DNA from: Ascarosepion bandense
Taxonomy: Eukaryota; Mollusca; Cephalopoda; Sepiida; Sepiidae
Length of the DNA: 64,000 nt
Assembly (NCBI GenBank): GCA_037127315.1
Contig: JBBBDQ010000914.1
Location: forward strand, 1,136,501 to 1,200,500
Direction: 5' to 3'
A model generated the notes under the pieces. The model worked only from the letters and a program-made list of their open reading frames with translations. It searched no databases and was not told the DNA's origin. The position numbers were made by a program, and so were the translations under genes. Shown piece by piece: positions 32,640-44,833 of this stretch. Each line of letters begins with the position of its first letter. Within the stretch, counting starts at the first letter, position 1.

Positions 32640-34690
32640 AACAAGTAATCTCTCTGCTTACAGAGAGAAGGTTTGCGAGATTTGATGTAAATGGACTCCG
32701 GAGCTTTTAGATGATATAAGGAGTGCTACTTGGATAATTTTGAAAAACAGTCTGCACTCAATCCAGCAGTAAGATTCCCGCTAGGTATAGCATCTTGTGC
32801 TATAGATGACCTGTATATATTTACTAGTTGACTACTACTTGTGGCCGGGTTCAAAATTCTGGTGGGTTAATGCTGTTAATTCTATAATCTACACGCTGAG
32901 ATGTTCTGCCTATATAGTCGCATCCACAACTACATTAAAATTTATAAACAATAGAATTAATGTGATATGAGGGTAAAACATCTTTGCAAATAGAAGAAAG
33001 AATTAGTCGAATAAAATGTATTACTCTAACATTAGCAGAAAAATAACATTTGCTAATATAAAGCGAAATCTGCCTTGCAAAAGATTCACCTTCTGTACCA
33101 ATGTAAGGAAGACGCAAATAAATCGGACATTTTTTTAACAACATGCGGCTTAACTTTACAAAGTTTATTAATGACATCTTCCATAATGGAATCCAAAATT
33201 TCCAAAGTATATCGGTTTTTAGAAAGTGTCATTTTAATAAAATTCATTTCACCACAGAGGAAGGAATTAGTACAAATTTTAAGAGCTCGAAAATCAGCGT
33301 TTTAATTCAATTAATTTTCCGTTGACGAGGACAGAAAGAGTCCCAATTTACAACCCTGAAATAGTAACCTTCCTAAATAATCAAGTCGAAAAGCTATCGT
33401 TATTTTTTTTAACTAAAACATTAAAAAAAAGACAGACGACAATTAGACTCCTTTTCTAAGGTAAATTTTAAGGAGGGATGGACAGAATTTAATACGGTGA
33501 GAAGTGTGTCGGCTTCACCCTCATCATTAAAAAGGCAAAAGGTATCATCAACGTAACGATGATACAGTGGATTACGATCAGTACGAGAAAATAATAAAGC
33601 CTCGTGAAAACAAAATAATATTAGCAAGCGAAGGACCCAATGTAATCCCATCGTGTCCCCGTTAATTTGTCGATAATATTATTAAAAATAAATCCCAAAG
33701 ACGAGGTGGCGAACTTCATAAGATCAACAAATACACCCTTAGAAAAATCAGGGGGAGACAACAAAGAACGATACGACATATCGCAACAAATCTCCGTTTT
33801 CTCAGATAAAGGGATACAGGTAAATAAGGGACACATGTCAAAGAAACACATGAAATCAGTCCTGGAGAAGAAACTGCGTATAGATTCCACAAACGAAAAA
33901 GAATCTTTAACACAAAAAGAACTAAATTGCAGGAAAACAGGTTGTAGCACTGTTGAAACTCAACTAGCGACCTTATGCTAGGCAGACACAATCATTGATA
34001 GGATGGGTCATCATAAGGCACCATGTTTGTGAATTTTAGTTAACCCATACAAACGGGGACGGATAGACCCAGTGGGTCTAATCACTTCGGAAATATCAGA
34101 TGATAATAAACCGTTTTAACACACTTTAATAATTGCCTTTGAAACTTGGTTTTTATAGAAGTGCAATCATGGGTCTCAGCTGGACGCAATTTTAGAAATT
34201 TCGATGAATCACTAAGAATATTATCCATCTTAGAAATGTAATCAGAGTAGTCCAGAAGCACAACACCGACGCCTTTATCAGGTTTGGTGACAAAAAGGTT
34301 AGAATTGTTTTGTAAACCCTTTACTATCCGGCAGTGCTGTTCTGCTCATTTGAACTCTGAGAAAGAACCTGAGAAACCAGCATAAGAATGGGTATAGCAA
34401 TTAAGTTCAGCATAAAAACACTAAGAGACTTTACAGAGCGAGATTTAAGTCTATGAGTTTGTGCAAATAGAACCGCAAACTCTGCAAATATTTTCTCACG
34501 GTCTGGCATTGAAAAAAGGACACGAAATTCCAAACCATGAGCAAGTATACTAGTCTCCACCTGGGAAGGTTCATATGATGAGAAATTGAACACAATCTCA
34601 TCCCCAGTAGGTTCATCACTGCAACGAAAACGCTTATGAGCCCAAAACAGAACAGACAATTTTTAGCACTAAGTTCGTAAATATACACTT
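32640..34690 (-). mobile_element. Penelope-like element PLE1, nearly full-length coding region
   Basis: Read from 34690 to 32640 on the minus strand, it has N-terminal domain, reverse transcriptase and C-terminal GIY-YIG endonuclease in the order of Penelope-like elements. Its peptide sequence differs from PLE2, so two lineages are present. No terminal repeat was recognised at either end. Confidence 0.85.
32640..34690 (-). pseudogene. Penelope-like reverse transcriptase/GIY-YIG polyprotein, broken
   Basis: In minus order: NFSSYEPSQVETSILAHGLE and EKIFAEFAVLF (34.5-34.6 kb); TKPDKGVGVVLLDYSDYI (34240-34290); the palm with CPLFTCIPLSE near 33.8 kb, a frameshifted GTRWDYIG/MGLHWVLR block, and RYVDDTFCLFN with catalytic YVDD at 33545-33556; and VLNSVHPSLKFTLEKE. 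After more frame changes come CPIYLRLPYIGTEGE (33.1 kb), a stop near 32936, and the endonuclease core GCDYIGRTSQRV (32903-32926), with PESIYIKSRKPSL near 32.7 kb. Each domain is recognisable, but stops and frameshifts abolish function. Confidence 0.85.
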
Positions 34691-35008
34691 CCTCCTATAT
34701 ATATTTATATACAAAGAAGGAAGTATGTATATATATATATATTTAAATCTATACATGTGTGTGTGAGTGTGTGTGTGTGTAAAAATTCAGATATGAATAA
34801 GAAATATATTCATGACATGAAAATATTAATAAGGTAAAAGGAAAACAGAAAACGTTACTTTACAGGTACGTTTAGTCTTCTAATTGACTTTATCAAGGCA
34901 AACGTAAAGATTTTATTTACAACAGCATGTACGCGTACACACGCGAGTGCACGCGCAAGTATACACACACACGCACTCACATCTCTCTGTTTGTCCGTCT
35001 CTCGATTT

Positions 35009-35009
<1 letters not shown>
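34691..35009. other. microsatellite-rich linker
   Basis: (TA)n near 34727-34741 and a (TG)n near 34758-34780. Otherwise nothing recognised. Confidence 0.6.
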
Positions 35010-35077
<68 letters not shown>

Positions 35078-35079
35078 AT
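35010..35079. repeat. (CA)n-(TA)n compound microsatellite
   Basis: About 23 CA units followed by about 11 TA units. Cys-Val and Tyr-Ile ORFs here are artefacts. Confidence 0.97.
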
Positions 35080-35649
35080 GGCTGCCCAATAATCGAAGAA
35101 GGATGGGTATTAAACAGAACAAAGTTAGATAGTTACTCAGCCTCTGATAAACCGGCGAAAAGTGTGCGATTGCTCACTGTTGTTTCTATACACTGTTTAC
35201 TCTAATCGTTAGATAGAGTTGATGGAAAGATAAGCAACAGCTAAGATGTTTGGAATCTGCTAAACCATACGCTTAAAAATATTTGGATAAGATCCAGACA
35301 GGTCATGGTTACCCGAATTATATATATATATATCATTGAATAATATAAGCGATATATTCGGGCATTTGTTTTGCAAAAGGCATAAATGTTAAAATAATTA
35401 TAAAAGAACGCTTTCACGCGGGTTTTTTTTTAAGTTACCATAAAAACGAAATGCACATTATATTACATTCACATTAAATTTACCTTTGTATTTTAACCCT
35501 GAGGTGATCTTAAAGGAGACTGGAACTACTTAGGTAGAAAAAAATCTAAGGTGTCTTCTATGGTGAATTTCATCTTAAAGTTAGGAAAATGAAAAAAATC
35601 ATTATAAAAATGATCATAACATGTTTATAATCTTTTGAATGAAGATATG

Positions 35650-35650
<1 letters not shown>
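35080..35650. other. no recognised feature
   Basis: AT-rich with a short TATATATATA at about 35321-35332. Nothing else recognised. Confidence 0.5.

Positions 35651-35740
<90 letters not shown>
35651..35740. repeat. (CA)n-(TA)n compound microsatellite
   Basis: About 20 CA units then about 25 TA units, followed by a GTGAGTGAATGAGTGAGTGA stretch. Confidence 0.97.
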
Positions 35741-35742
<2 letters not shown>

Positions 35743-38329
35743 TGTGAGTGAGTGAATGAGTGAGTGAGAGAGAATGAGAAATGTATATTGTTTGCTAGAA
35801 ATTGAAGGCAACCAACTATAATCTTATAGTGCGTACTCCTAAATTTTGATATTCGCTTTTCTCATTCAGACGTCCAGAGACAAATAGTGTGGCAGCTTTC
35901 AATCTGACACAGGAAATGAAAAGGACACCGTCTTTGTGAAGTTAGACATGTTAGAATGCGGAAATATATTAATTGTTACTTGCATTTTATTTTTTGTAGT
36001 TGGATTGCAAAATTAATGTTGTATTATCGGACAAAATGTGACGGAAATTAGAAAGAGCGCAGTGGAATTGTGTTAAATGTTTGCATATGGCTCTTTGTTC
36101 GAAGAGATGACATGTCAATCGTCTTATAAGAAATATGGTATAATAAATACATGTGAAGTTTCTACAGAGAATTGCCATAAAATATTGGTTTTTGAAAAAG
36201 TGTAGATGTTGAGAGTTTTGAATTTTTGTAATATCTGAATAATCATCGGATGTTTACGTTTTACAGAAGTTATATATCTATGAAATATAATCTTTATGGC
36301 TTTTTCGTCCTTTATGTAATTGGAATGCAGCTGATTTCAGCAAAAATAGATATTAAGAAAGAGAGTAGTGAGAGTGTGTTGAGTTTTGATAACGTTTGTC
36401 ATCAAGATTGTTGGGTTTTTTCAATAGTTTTACTGATAAAACGTACTTTGCAGCAGATTTATTGTTGTAAAGTGCTCGATATTGGCATTGAGATAGAGCG
36501 TTGATAGTTTTAGTGCAAAGAATTTGTCACTCTAACTGAGCAGGTTCATGCTGACTTCGAAGTTGCGTGAAGACAACGTTATGATGCTTTCAATAATCAG
36601 AGCTGGGATTCTTACTGTAGAATACCGGTTTTTTCCTATTTATGTTGTGATTTGGTATTTTGAGGAGTTGGCCTTGTTTGCGATTGGTCGATTGGTTGAT
36701 TTTCTTTTTTTTATTTCTTCTTCTTTTTCATTTTTATATCTTTTTTCTTTTTATTTTGCATCTGTTTAATTTCTTTTTAATACATTTTTATTGTTATTTG
36801 ATGTAGTCCTGAATAGATGTCTGCTTAATTGCCTTATATTGAATAAGTGTCCGCTTAATTGCTTTTTTTTAGTTGGTTTGTTCTTCTCATTTAGGTTTAT
36901 CTCTTTTTGTTGTAACGACTTTATTATTAGTTTAAGTTTTTCATACTGTACTGGTGTGTTTGACCGTTTAAGAGTTTCTTTTTAGGTCTTGGTTGGGTCT
37001 TTGTGTTCTTGTGTGTATTTGTTTATGGATGAATGAAGGGGTTTTCTTTACGTGTAGTGGTTATTTTATTATTTTCTCTTTCTTGTTGAGATTGAGTGTT
37101 GGCATATATTTATATCTTTATTTGCAGTTTTTTTTTTTTATTAATTGTTAGTAGTGTTGCAAAGCTGATATTTGTTCGCATCTCTACATTTTTCCATGAT
37201 CTCGTTTCTTTTATTTAATATTTTGCTTTGATCTTTAAAGTTGATTATTGTTAGTTTCTCTTCTAGGCTTCATTTAGAGTTTTTGATATTTCCGGTGTGT
37301 GGTGGTGCTCTTTTTTAATATTTTCAATTTAATTTTGGTTTTAATGTTATTTTTTCTGGTTACAAATGCATTTTGAGAGCATTTTGTAGTTTGTGTATTG
37401 TTTTGTGTTAAGTGATATTTTGTGAATTATGTCCTCACCTGGAACATAGATGAATCCGATCCGTTTGATTTTTTGGTCCTAAACACGGCTTCTCCTGAAA
37501 CCAAGAATAATTCTTTTATTATAAGTAAGTATATTCATTTTTCTTTTTCATAACGCTCTGCTACATATAATATATTGTCTACAGCGTGGGACCGGTGTAT
37601 ATATAGTCATGTGTATGTCTTAATAGCATAAATTCGCTTGCGAATAAATCATGTGTGTCATTCTGTTTTCTTTTAAAGTATCCTATTCTGTTTTCTACTA
37701 TCATGGACATAATGCTCATAATAGGTGAAATAAGCTTTTCTTCCATGACCCTCTTCCCGTTAAAACGGAATCTTATATATGCATGGGTGGTGACAAAAAC
37801 TATTTTTTATTCTTTACTCGCTTATATTCATAGCTTTCTTCAATGTGTAAATTTAGATGTGAGCAAAAACTTGCCTAATTTTCCTCCAGTTATCCATTAT
37901 TTGGTGGAATGCAAATTTAATGTTTGTTCAAATGATATTTTATTAAATTAATTTATTCATTAACAGAAATTATTTTTAATTTTATGTTTTAGCTCGCTTT
38001 TTTGAGCCCCAAGAACTAACGTGGGGAGACACCAACCTACTTTTGCTTAAGTCGGGAAATTTGCATCTCCTGTACAATTTAGTGTAATAAAACTGAATGA
38101 TCTTCGGTTTGCATATTCGGTCTAAAGCCTTCCTTGATAATCAAGCTTATTCCGTTTATTTATGCGTTTATCTTCTTATTTCATTCCTCTACATCCCCAC
38201 CCACCCGAATTTCCTTAGCAGGTTTTTTTCTTGGCAAGAGTTTCAAGTGTTTTCCCTTGTTCAGTATTCTTTCTGTTCTCTCATCATTCATTTCAAATCT
38301 CTTACCTATACTATAAACGTGATATCTTA
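35741..38329. other. no recognised feature; T/G-rich strand bias in part
   Basis: About 2.6 kb without recognised homology. From about 36480 to 37460 the plus strand is strongly T-rich with more G than C, as if the minus strand were an A/C-rich transcript end. A ~30-bp tandem duplication with GTC(T/C)GCTTAATTGC lies at 36810-36865. Frames of 60-98 codons (for example 36250-36504 and 37655-37951) show no motif. Confidence 0.5.
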
Positions 38330-38527
38330 GAGCTGAGTTAGAATTCTAGTTGAATTCTTTGCATTTACTAACAAGCAAATACCCTAACGAAAGGTATGAA
38401 TCCGTCACTTCTCCCTCGATTTACGGGTTAAATAGCAAAAGAAATTGGATTCTATAGCTTTGGTTGCCAACCAGTATACCACAGAAAATCTTCGGCCAAG
38501 TCAAGCATGTATGGCGAATGATATGTC
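38330..38527 (+). mobile_element. tRNA-derived SINE, head partly lost
   Basis: Begins with the B-box region GAGTTAGAATTCTAGTTGAATT, then the body: GGATTCTATAGCTTTGGTTG, CCAACCAGTATACCACAGAA, and a tail resembling AAGCATGTATGGCGAATGAT. The A-box side is not recognisable. Confidence 0.65.
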
Positions 38528-39392
38528 TAACTTTAATTTTAGTTTCTTAAATATTTATATAAAACTTAGACATTGCTAAGAGATATAAATCAGATAAAAT
38601 CGTGGAGAACTATAGTCATCATATCTTAAAGAAATGCAATCCATTGAAAGAAGAAGGAATCTGCAAATGTATAAGTCCTTAATAGTGATAAAATCACTGA
38701 AGGAAAGTTGAACACCACAATGTAATAATGAGTGCTTGGGAAAATTATCTTGATAAGATTTGCTTCGCGTCAAGGCTAATTTATTGCGCTACATAAGTTA
38801 TTATTTCCGTTCTTTCTCCATTTCTTTTTTATTTTAATTCTTCACGCATATTTATTTGAGATCGTGCCTTTCTTCATAATTTTCTTAATTTACATTTTAC
38901 TCTTTTTATTACTATTATATCCCTTTTTTAGAATAAAAAAATATCATGGTTATTGTTCTCAACACGCTTCGGACTTATACCACTCGGCCTTCTTCAGGCG
39001 TCTGTATCACTAGTTGACGATCTCGAAATTTAGAAACAAACGATTTATTCCATTGACATGAGTAAACAGTTCTCTTTCCGCTTTTCATGCTTAGATGGTA
39101 TTTTCTGTGATTTCATACTCTCTTGAGCATTTTTCAATTAATTGTACAAGCCAGTGTTTAAAATATTTTTTCATCACAATTATGATCAACTAAGCAATAT
39201 GTCATTCTAAGGTGTTATTGTCGAGTCGGAAGACTTATTTCTATATACAGTGGTGAATTTTGAGTATCCTTTCTTATTCAGAAGGCACCAAGGTCATATT
39301 AATCTCTATACTAAGAATAATGAAGACGTTGTCAGAACTTAACATGTGTGCTGATTCTTTCATTCATCTTATCCTTCATTTTTCTTCTCCAA

Positions 39393-39400
<8 letters not shown>
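38528..39400. other. no gene; possible degenerate hammerhead-like element end
   Basis: Mostly unrecognised. On the minus strand at about 38955-39005 the order CTGAAGA, AGGCC, then CC-GAAGCG resembles a decayed hammerhead/Penelope terminal motif. Confidence 0.35.

Positions 39401-39433
<33 letters not shown>
39401..39433 (+). repeat. (CT)n microsatellite
   Basis: About 16 CT units immediately upstream of a LINE-A fragment. Confidence 0.95.
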
Positions 39434-39435
<2 letters not shown>

Positions 39436-40215
39436 ACAGACACACACATCGGTATTTCATTGTCTGGTATAATTTTGGATGACGCTAGTCCCAAAGAAGG
39501 CAACACATTGTGTCTTCTCGGCCTCACTATCTCACCTCACCTCAAGTGGAACAACTACATCGAATCAATACCTACATCTACTGCTAAGAAGATTGGATTA
39601 CTGTGTCAGGTCAGAAAGGTTTGCCCGCCAGAATCCATCTTGCACATTTATAAATCTAACATTCGTCCGTACAATTGTTATATTTTGCTGCTATTCATCT
39701 CAGGGCTCTCGACAATATCCAAATGAGGATCGGCAGTGTAATCAATCTTGATTTAGCAGCTCAATTACAGTCATTTTCTCACCGATGGAAAGTGGCTTCC
39801 ATTGGTCTTTTCTGCAAATATTTTCCAGCTTCTGCTCTAACGACGTTCTTTCCCTGGTGCCCGGACCACATGAAATTTCCTGTTCTACTAAATTGGCAAC
39901 TAGGTCCCACCCATTTACCGTCAAATAGTCAAATGTAACTGTCATTTCTACTCTAATAGTTTTTTTATACACTTCCCTCCCGTGGACACACTTCTGTATA
40001 TTTGCATCCCTGATAGCTATAATCCCCAAAAGTTTAAGTGCAACGTCAATTGATATCTTCGATTTCCTTGATTCCAATCTTCCTCTTATCTTTTCTTCGA
40101 CATTTTCTGTACCTTGTTCCTATATTTTCCTTCCTTTTTCTCTCATTGTAAATCCCTGTGAACTAGCGGAGCTACTGCCTTGCTTGCGATAAAATGGTTA
40201 TAAATAAAAAGAAAT
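39434..40215 (+). mobile_element. LINE-A 3' part
   Basis: From 39460 a frame reads CLLGLTISPHLKWNNYIES, then KKIGLLCQVRKVCPPESIL and HIYKSNIRPYN, matching the LINE-A thumb region. A frameshift follows, then INLDLAAQLQSFSHRWKVASI, and further breaks to the 3' end TGCCTTGCTTGCGATAAAAT with an A-rich tail at about 40200-40215. It begins just after the palm motif, so it is 5'-truncated. Confidence 0.8.
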
Positions 40216-40644
40216 AAAAATGTATTGATTGTCATCATTTCCTTCAATACAAGATCAGACATATCTGATTTAAATGTTCTACCACAGAATACATATTTTC
40301 GATATCCCCCGTACCATTATGTATAAGTGCGACTAGACCTTCACTTTTATTCCTTGTAAGTTCTTCACCATGTACACACTGAGATGAGAAGGCTTTTGTG
40401 GAACAATAAATAACCACCAGATTTTATGAAGTAGGATAGGAAAATATCTCCGACGTGTTAAAATGTCTCACAAGTACGATTAAACACATTTTGAAAGTCA
40501 TATACCAAGAAATGGACGTCATCGTAAACACAGTGAATGAGCCACAAAATTGGTATGCTTTTTAGTAATGTAGAAGCCATTCGTAAACCAATGAAAACTT
40601 TTGAATTATCTAAAATCGACCGCCTGAGGGGTAAACAATTTGAG
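40216..40644. other. no recognised feature
   Basis: AT-rich; nothing recognised. Confidence 0.5.
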
Positions 40645-41345
40645 ATACAGGGTGCGATGCTAATTGTCGTCTAAATAACGCAATCATTAAAATAACTCTG
40701 ACATCTCATTTTAACAGCTATAATTACGAAATTTACACACAAATATCTTGAAATATTAAAGGGTACATTTCTTTAATAAAATCGCCATTGGCTTCAAATA
40801 CAGCTCCAGTCAACTTCGAAATCTCCTGCAACTTTTCTGGACGATCGCTTTGTTTAATTTGGTGAATGCTGTCATAAACGTAGTCTACAGTTCCTCGTTG
40901 GTGTTACAATAAATTTTGTTAGTCTCTCCCTCATCTGTGTCCCACGTATAATAATTGCAGTCTGGGAAGTTAAGTGGCCAGATGTAAAGCGTTTTGTTAT
41001 CGCAAAACTGTCTGAGAGCCATGATTAGTTTCTCCTGCATGTGTAGCATTGGAGCAGAATCCTGCTGTCAGAATTAGAATATTCTAGCAACCACCATTTT
41101 CATTTAGGGCATCACTACCTTATCGAGGCCTCCGTGTTGAGTCTGATGCCCTCTGGAATGATGAATGGAGGCATAACCTCGCAATCACTAGTGATCACTT
41201 AGAACTCCATGATGTTGACTGGATATATTATGCAATTCCAAACGAATCTCCTGCCCTGTCTTTAGATTGACGTCAAGAACTATCCAATGTATGTATTAGA
41301 GCTTCTGCAGTGAAAGCTAATCAGAACAACATGCAGTTTCTAAAT
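40645..41345 (-). mobile_element. mariner-like (maT/DD37D-like) transposon remnant
   Basis: The left edge TACAGGGTGCGATGCTAATT (40646 onward) looks like a mariner-type inverted-repeat end. The minus strand then gives the C-terminal half of a transposase. In order: ARLCLHSSFQRASDSTRRP near 41150 (family form PPFIIPEGIRLNTE); QQDSAPMLH near 41055; YIWPLNFPDCNYYTW near 40960, where the usual PDLNPLDYYVW has lost two codons including the third acidic residue; and ETNKIYCNTNEEL. Stops and frameshifts are frequent, and the right terminus is not found. Confidence 0.7.
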
Positions 41346-41587
41346 TTCTGACAAAGTGAATTGTGTCATAGTGCTCTTTTATTTCAAATGCGAGAAATTA
41401 AAAATAAAATAGATGGTTACAATTTACCCATCGTAGCCTTTAAATTTGGCGTAAAAAAAGGAAATGCTATGTGATTTTCCAAAGAACATCCTGGCAAATA
41501 AACACAATTCTAAGAGGATTTCTTTTCCTCCATTGCTACGAATGCACAATGTATCGTGGAAGAGACATTGCAGTATCAGGGAGAATA
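41346..41587. other. no recognised feature
   Basis: Spacer between the transposase remnant and the duplicated 1-kb segment. It may hold the decayed 5' half of the same transposon, but I cannot align it. Confidence 0.4.
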
Positions 41588-42600
41588 TTTGTGAAATTTC
41601 TCAAGTTAACAATAGATTTGTTATATTTTTAAAGATAATAATCCCAAACATAATTTTCCCAAAATATTAAACCAATACAAGTCTCAAGAAAGACTCATTG
41701 TAAATGGTTGACTTACAGGCATGAGAAGATGAAGTAATTTCAGATTAATTAGAAGGTATAGGTCGGGTAACGGTTGACACTAGTCTTAAATTTGTATTGA
41801 CCAGAGATGCCTTTTCTCGCGAGACTGTTCCAATAAAAAAGAAAAAAAGCTGTCCGAAAATAAATTCCTTCTTGCCAATAGAGTCAGTCAGTCAGTTAAG
41901 TGCCATGCGCGATACACGCTTGGGCGATCGTGTCTCGAAAGAGACATGACTGACTGGGCAGAAGATAATCCCGCAGTAGGTTGCCATTGCTTTCTGCGGT
42001 AACTGGTTGCCGGCCAAGGCTATAGAACCCAATCTGTCCTATTATTTAACCCATAACTGGAGGGAAGAGACGGATTAATACTTTTCCCAAGGGTATTTGC
42101 GCGTAAGTGAATGTAAGGAATTCAACTGGAATTCGAACTCGGTTCTCCGATTTCTCGTTCCGAGCCGATATCCACTGCGCCACAAAGCACATCCGCCAAT
42201 AGAGTAGTAAAAGAAAAAAAGATGATTCAAAGTGTCATTACGTATCTTCGCTTGAATGTTTGAACCAATGGAATTAAGAAATGTTGCTCGTCTGAAAATT
42301 TGCTATAGATATAGCAATAAAATAGCGATAATGTATCGCGAAATAGTAAAAACATTTGCAAAATTTTACAAAGTACTTACAGATATGATTTTTTTCGAAA
42401 TGGATCGGTCACAAGCCTATTGCAGTGTAAATTAAAAAGTCGATTAAGACAAAGCAGATAAGTTCACTGACTTAAATCTTATAAAAATATCTATGGAATG
42501 AGCTTATACTTCAAGGTAATCTGAAAAATTCAGACATTTTGAGTGATCATAAGATGATTTGTCATGAAAAGTGGGATAGAACCGATGTTATTTTCAGCAG
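41588..42600 (+). repeat. 1-kb duplicated segment, copy 1
   Basis: From GTGAAATTTCTCAAG to GTTATTTTCAGCAG, it matches 46172-47149 in the same orientation with few substitutions and several small indels. This copy has an extra block near 42195-42225; copy 2 has an extra block near 46432-46445. It contains a SINE. Its flanks are not duplicated, in contrast with copy 2. Confidence 0.92.
41883..42190 (-). mobile_element. tRNA-derived SINE, best-preserved copy
   Basis: On the minus strand the head begins GTGGCGCAGTGGATATCGGC (A box TGGCGCAGTGG), followed by a B-box stretch GAGTTCGAATTCCAG. Both are parts of a pol III internal promoter. The body carries CTTGGCCGGCAACCAGT, CGGGATTATCTTCTGCC and the self-complementary TGTCTCTTTCGAGACA. 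It ends with GCACTTAACTGACTGACT, a short tandem tail. About 308 bp. Resembles tRNA-derived SINEs of the kind described in octopus; I could not check identity with a named family. Confidence 0.85.
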
Positions 42601-42958
42601 AAAGCTTACCATAAATATTTGCAAACCTCTGACAACTGTCATATGAAATCACAAATATGTTATTAAATATGAACGCTGCTTATTCGTTGTTCAAAACTTT
42701 TACATATTACTTCCTGATATATTGTGAATAAATTAAGGTGTAGGCAATATTCTTTTATTTCCCCTCCTATATAATCTTAAATTATACTGTGATAGCCAAA
42801 AATATTTGTTCAGTTATTAAGAAGTTAATTTACTTATAAACCGAACGAAAGGTGTGACAAACTAAATATTTAACTGAATTTTTAAGAAAAAAGCAATAAT
42901 TGGGATTTTACTAAAAACCCAGTGTTCTATATTTGACTGTGTCACTACACGCAAACCC

Positions 42959-42966
<8 letters not shown>
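42601..42966. other. no recognised feature
   Basis: AT-rich; nothing recognised. Confidence 0.5.

Positions 42967-43051
<85 letters not shown>
42967..43051. repeat. (TA)n-(ATT)n compound microsatellite
   Basis: About 16 TA units pass into about 17 ATT units, which abut the repeat end at 43052-43112. Confidence 0.97.
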
Positions 43052-43130
43052 TGATACCATAATGCAACTCAAAAGCTATTAAGTTTCAGTGCTCAATGCA
43101 CCATAGTCAGGACATTAGTTATATATCTAT
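43052..43130 (-). repeat. repeat end related to 10398-10456
   Basis: On the minus strand: CTGACTA, GGTGC, a short loop, GCACTGAAACTT, then TTGCATTATGG and the (AAT)n tract. Block order matches 10398-10509, including the trinucleotide tail. The hammerhead-like core is mutated (CTGACTA for CTGATGA). A third partial copy of its outer part may lie at 44790-44835 (CATTAGTTACATATTCATTA). Confidence 0.5.
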
Positions 43131-43332
43131 TAAATTAAGCCACTTCATAATTCCTTTTAATTTTAAAAATTGCGCGTTCAAAACTTCCCTGCCATGTGAG
43201 CGTTAAAAAAATACCGTTACATGAGCGTTCTGAAAAAGAAAAACGGTAAACGGTAAAAACAGTTATTAAAAATTGCCCTAAGACACCACTCATGGTAGAA
43301 AACTAGGTCGCGTAATAATTCATTTACAAATC

Positions 43333-43336
<4 letters not shown>

Positions 43337-43382
<46 letters not shown>
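43337..43382. repeat. (TA)n microsatellite
   Basis: About 22 TA units abutting a SINE end. Confidence 0.97.
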
Positions 43383-43385
<3 letters not shown>

Positions 43386-43535
43386 TTAAGAGTGATATAC
43401 TTTCGAGACCACGCAGAAAATTTTCCGCAGTAGGCTTTCATTTCATTCTGCAGTCGGCTGGTTATCAATCAAAGCTGTAGAACAGATTTTGTCTTATTAC
43501 TTAAGCCATAACCGGAGGGAAGGACATTCATTCGG
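43383..43535 (-). mobile_element. SINE body fragment
   Basis: Contains TCAGTTAAG, CCGCAGTAGGCTTTCATT, a CAATCAAAGCTGTAGAAC block and CATAACCGGAGGGAAGG. The tRNA-like head is missing on the right. Confidence 0.65.
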
Positions 43536-43646
43536 GAAAATCGGAAAAAAATAAATTGTGATTAGTACCGACATCATAACGGTGTCCTCACGAAACTTCT
43601 AAATCGACATGAAGCTTCTCCGTTAAAGTGAGAATATCTTTGCATT

Positions 43647-43648
<2 letters not shown>

Positions 43649-43744
<96 letters not shown>

Positions 43745-43770
43745 GCGTGTGTGTGTGTGTGTGTGTAATC
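43649..43770. repeat. (CA)n-(TA)n-(TG)n compound microsatellite
   Basis: About 28 CA units, then TA units with one TG interruption, then about 11 TG units. The outer CA and TG parts are complementary, so the tract is roughly self-complementary. Confidence 0.97.
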
Positions 43771-43887
43771 TAATTTGGAATGTCAGCCGATTACGCTGAT
43801 CTTCTGAATAAGAATATTTAAAATGTCAACATTATATATGTATTGAGCACTTTGACAACTTTTACTGGTCTATTTTGACTGACTAAC

Positions 43888-43895
43888 ACACACAC

Positions 43896-43945
<50 letters not shown>
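43888..43945. repeat. (CA)n-(TA)n compound microsatellite
   Basis: Short CA run then about 24 TA units. Confidence 0.97.
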
Positions 43946-43948
<3 letters not shown>

Positions 43949-44833
43949 AGTGGGAGAGTATCAGTGCGATAAAGGGTACATCAATTATTTGACATCACAT
44001 ATTTAGTAAACTATAACTGAAAGATAATATAACTTAACGCCAAATTTTAATACTCTATTGTCCTTTCATCCGTGCCGATAGATTTATCCTAGCAGCTTTC
44101 AAACTGATACAATAAAATAAATAGATCTCCTCGCTCATGATGCTATCAATCAAATACAGCAATTCGAAGATAGCAATCTTATGGAAAGTAATATATGGTA
44201 AACGCCAGATGGTTCGGTGACAGGCAAAGGGATCTACCTTACTGTGATATATGCTAAATATAAAGCCCCTGCTCTGATCTCGCGGGTCAGGAAGACTGGC
44301 AACGCTCATCATGTTCACATTCAGAAAGTATACAGAGGCCACTGGCCGAATAGAGCAAGGGAAAGGAATATTTTATATCATCAGTCGAACAGGTTCATGA
44401 CATCATCTTCATGTGTACAAATATATCAATGTCCTACGTGAGCAAGAAACGGAAATACATGTCGGTTAAGACCTTGGATAAATATGAGATCCGGTCAAAG
44501 ATCAAACATCCCGATTAGAGGACCTTCGCCCAGATTCAGTTGGGTAACATAAGAAAAGACAAGTATCTTTGTACGAATTTTACAGAATGAATTTTATGCA
44601 CAGTAATACAGTTTCGGGTAACGTCATCTGTGATAGTCTTCTAAATCAGGAGAAGATTGCAAGTTCCTGCCGCTCTTTAAATCCGGTATCGCCCCATGGG
44701 CCAATGCCAGCGCCGAGATTGAGGTGACGGAGTGAACTGCCATATCTGAACCAAGGAGGTAGTCAAGGTAGTTCGTATATGTTTAGGTTCTCAATGGACC
44801 TTCATCAAGCCATTAGTTACATATTCATTAGTT

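Noticed and set aside
36250..36504. 84-codon frame with signal-peptide-like start
   Set aside because: A hydrophobic N-terminus alone is weak evidence in T-rich DNA; no homologous motif and no supporting context.
41883..42190. A functional tRNA gene at the SINE head
   Set aside because: A and B boxes are present, but the region does not fold as a complete cloverleaf with paired acceptor ends, and the same head recurs with a SINE body.
44190..44770. A host gene exon in the less AT-rich stretch
   Set aside because: Frames on both strands are short and I cannot recognise any protein family; left as unassigned.
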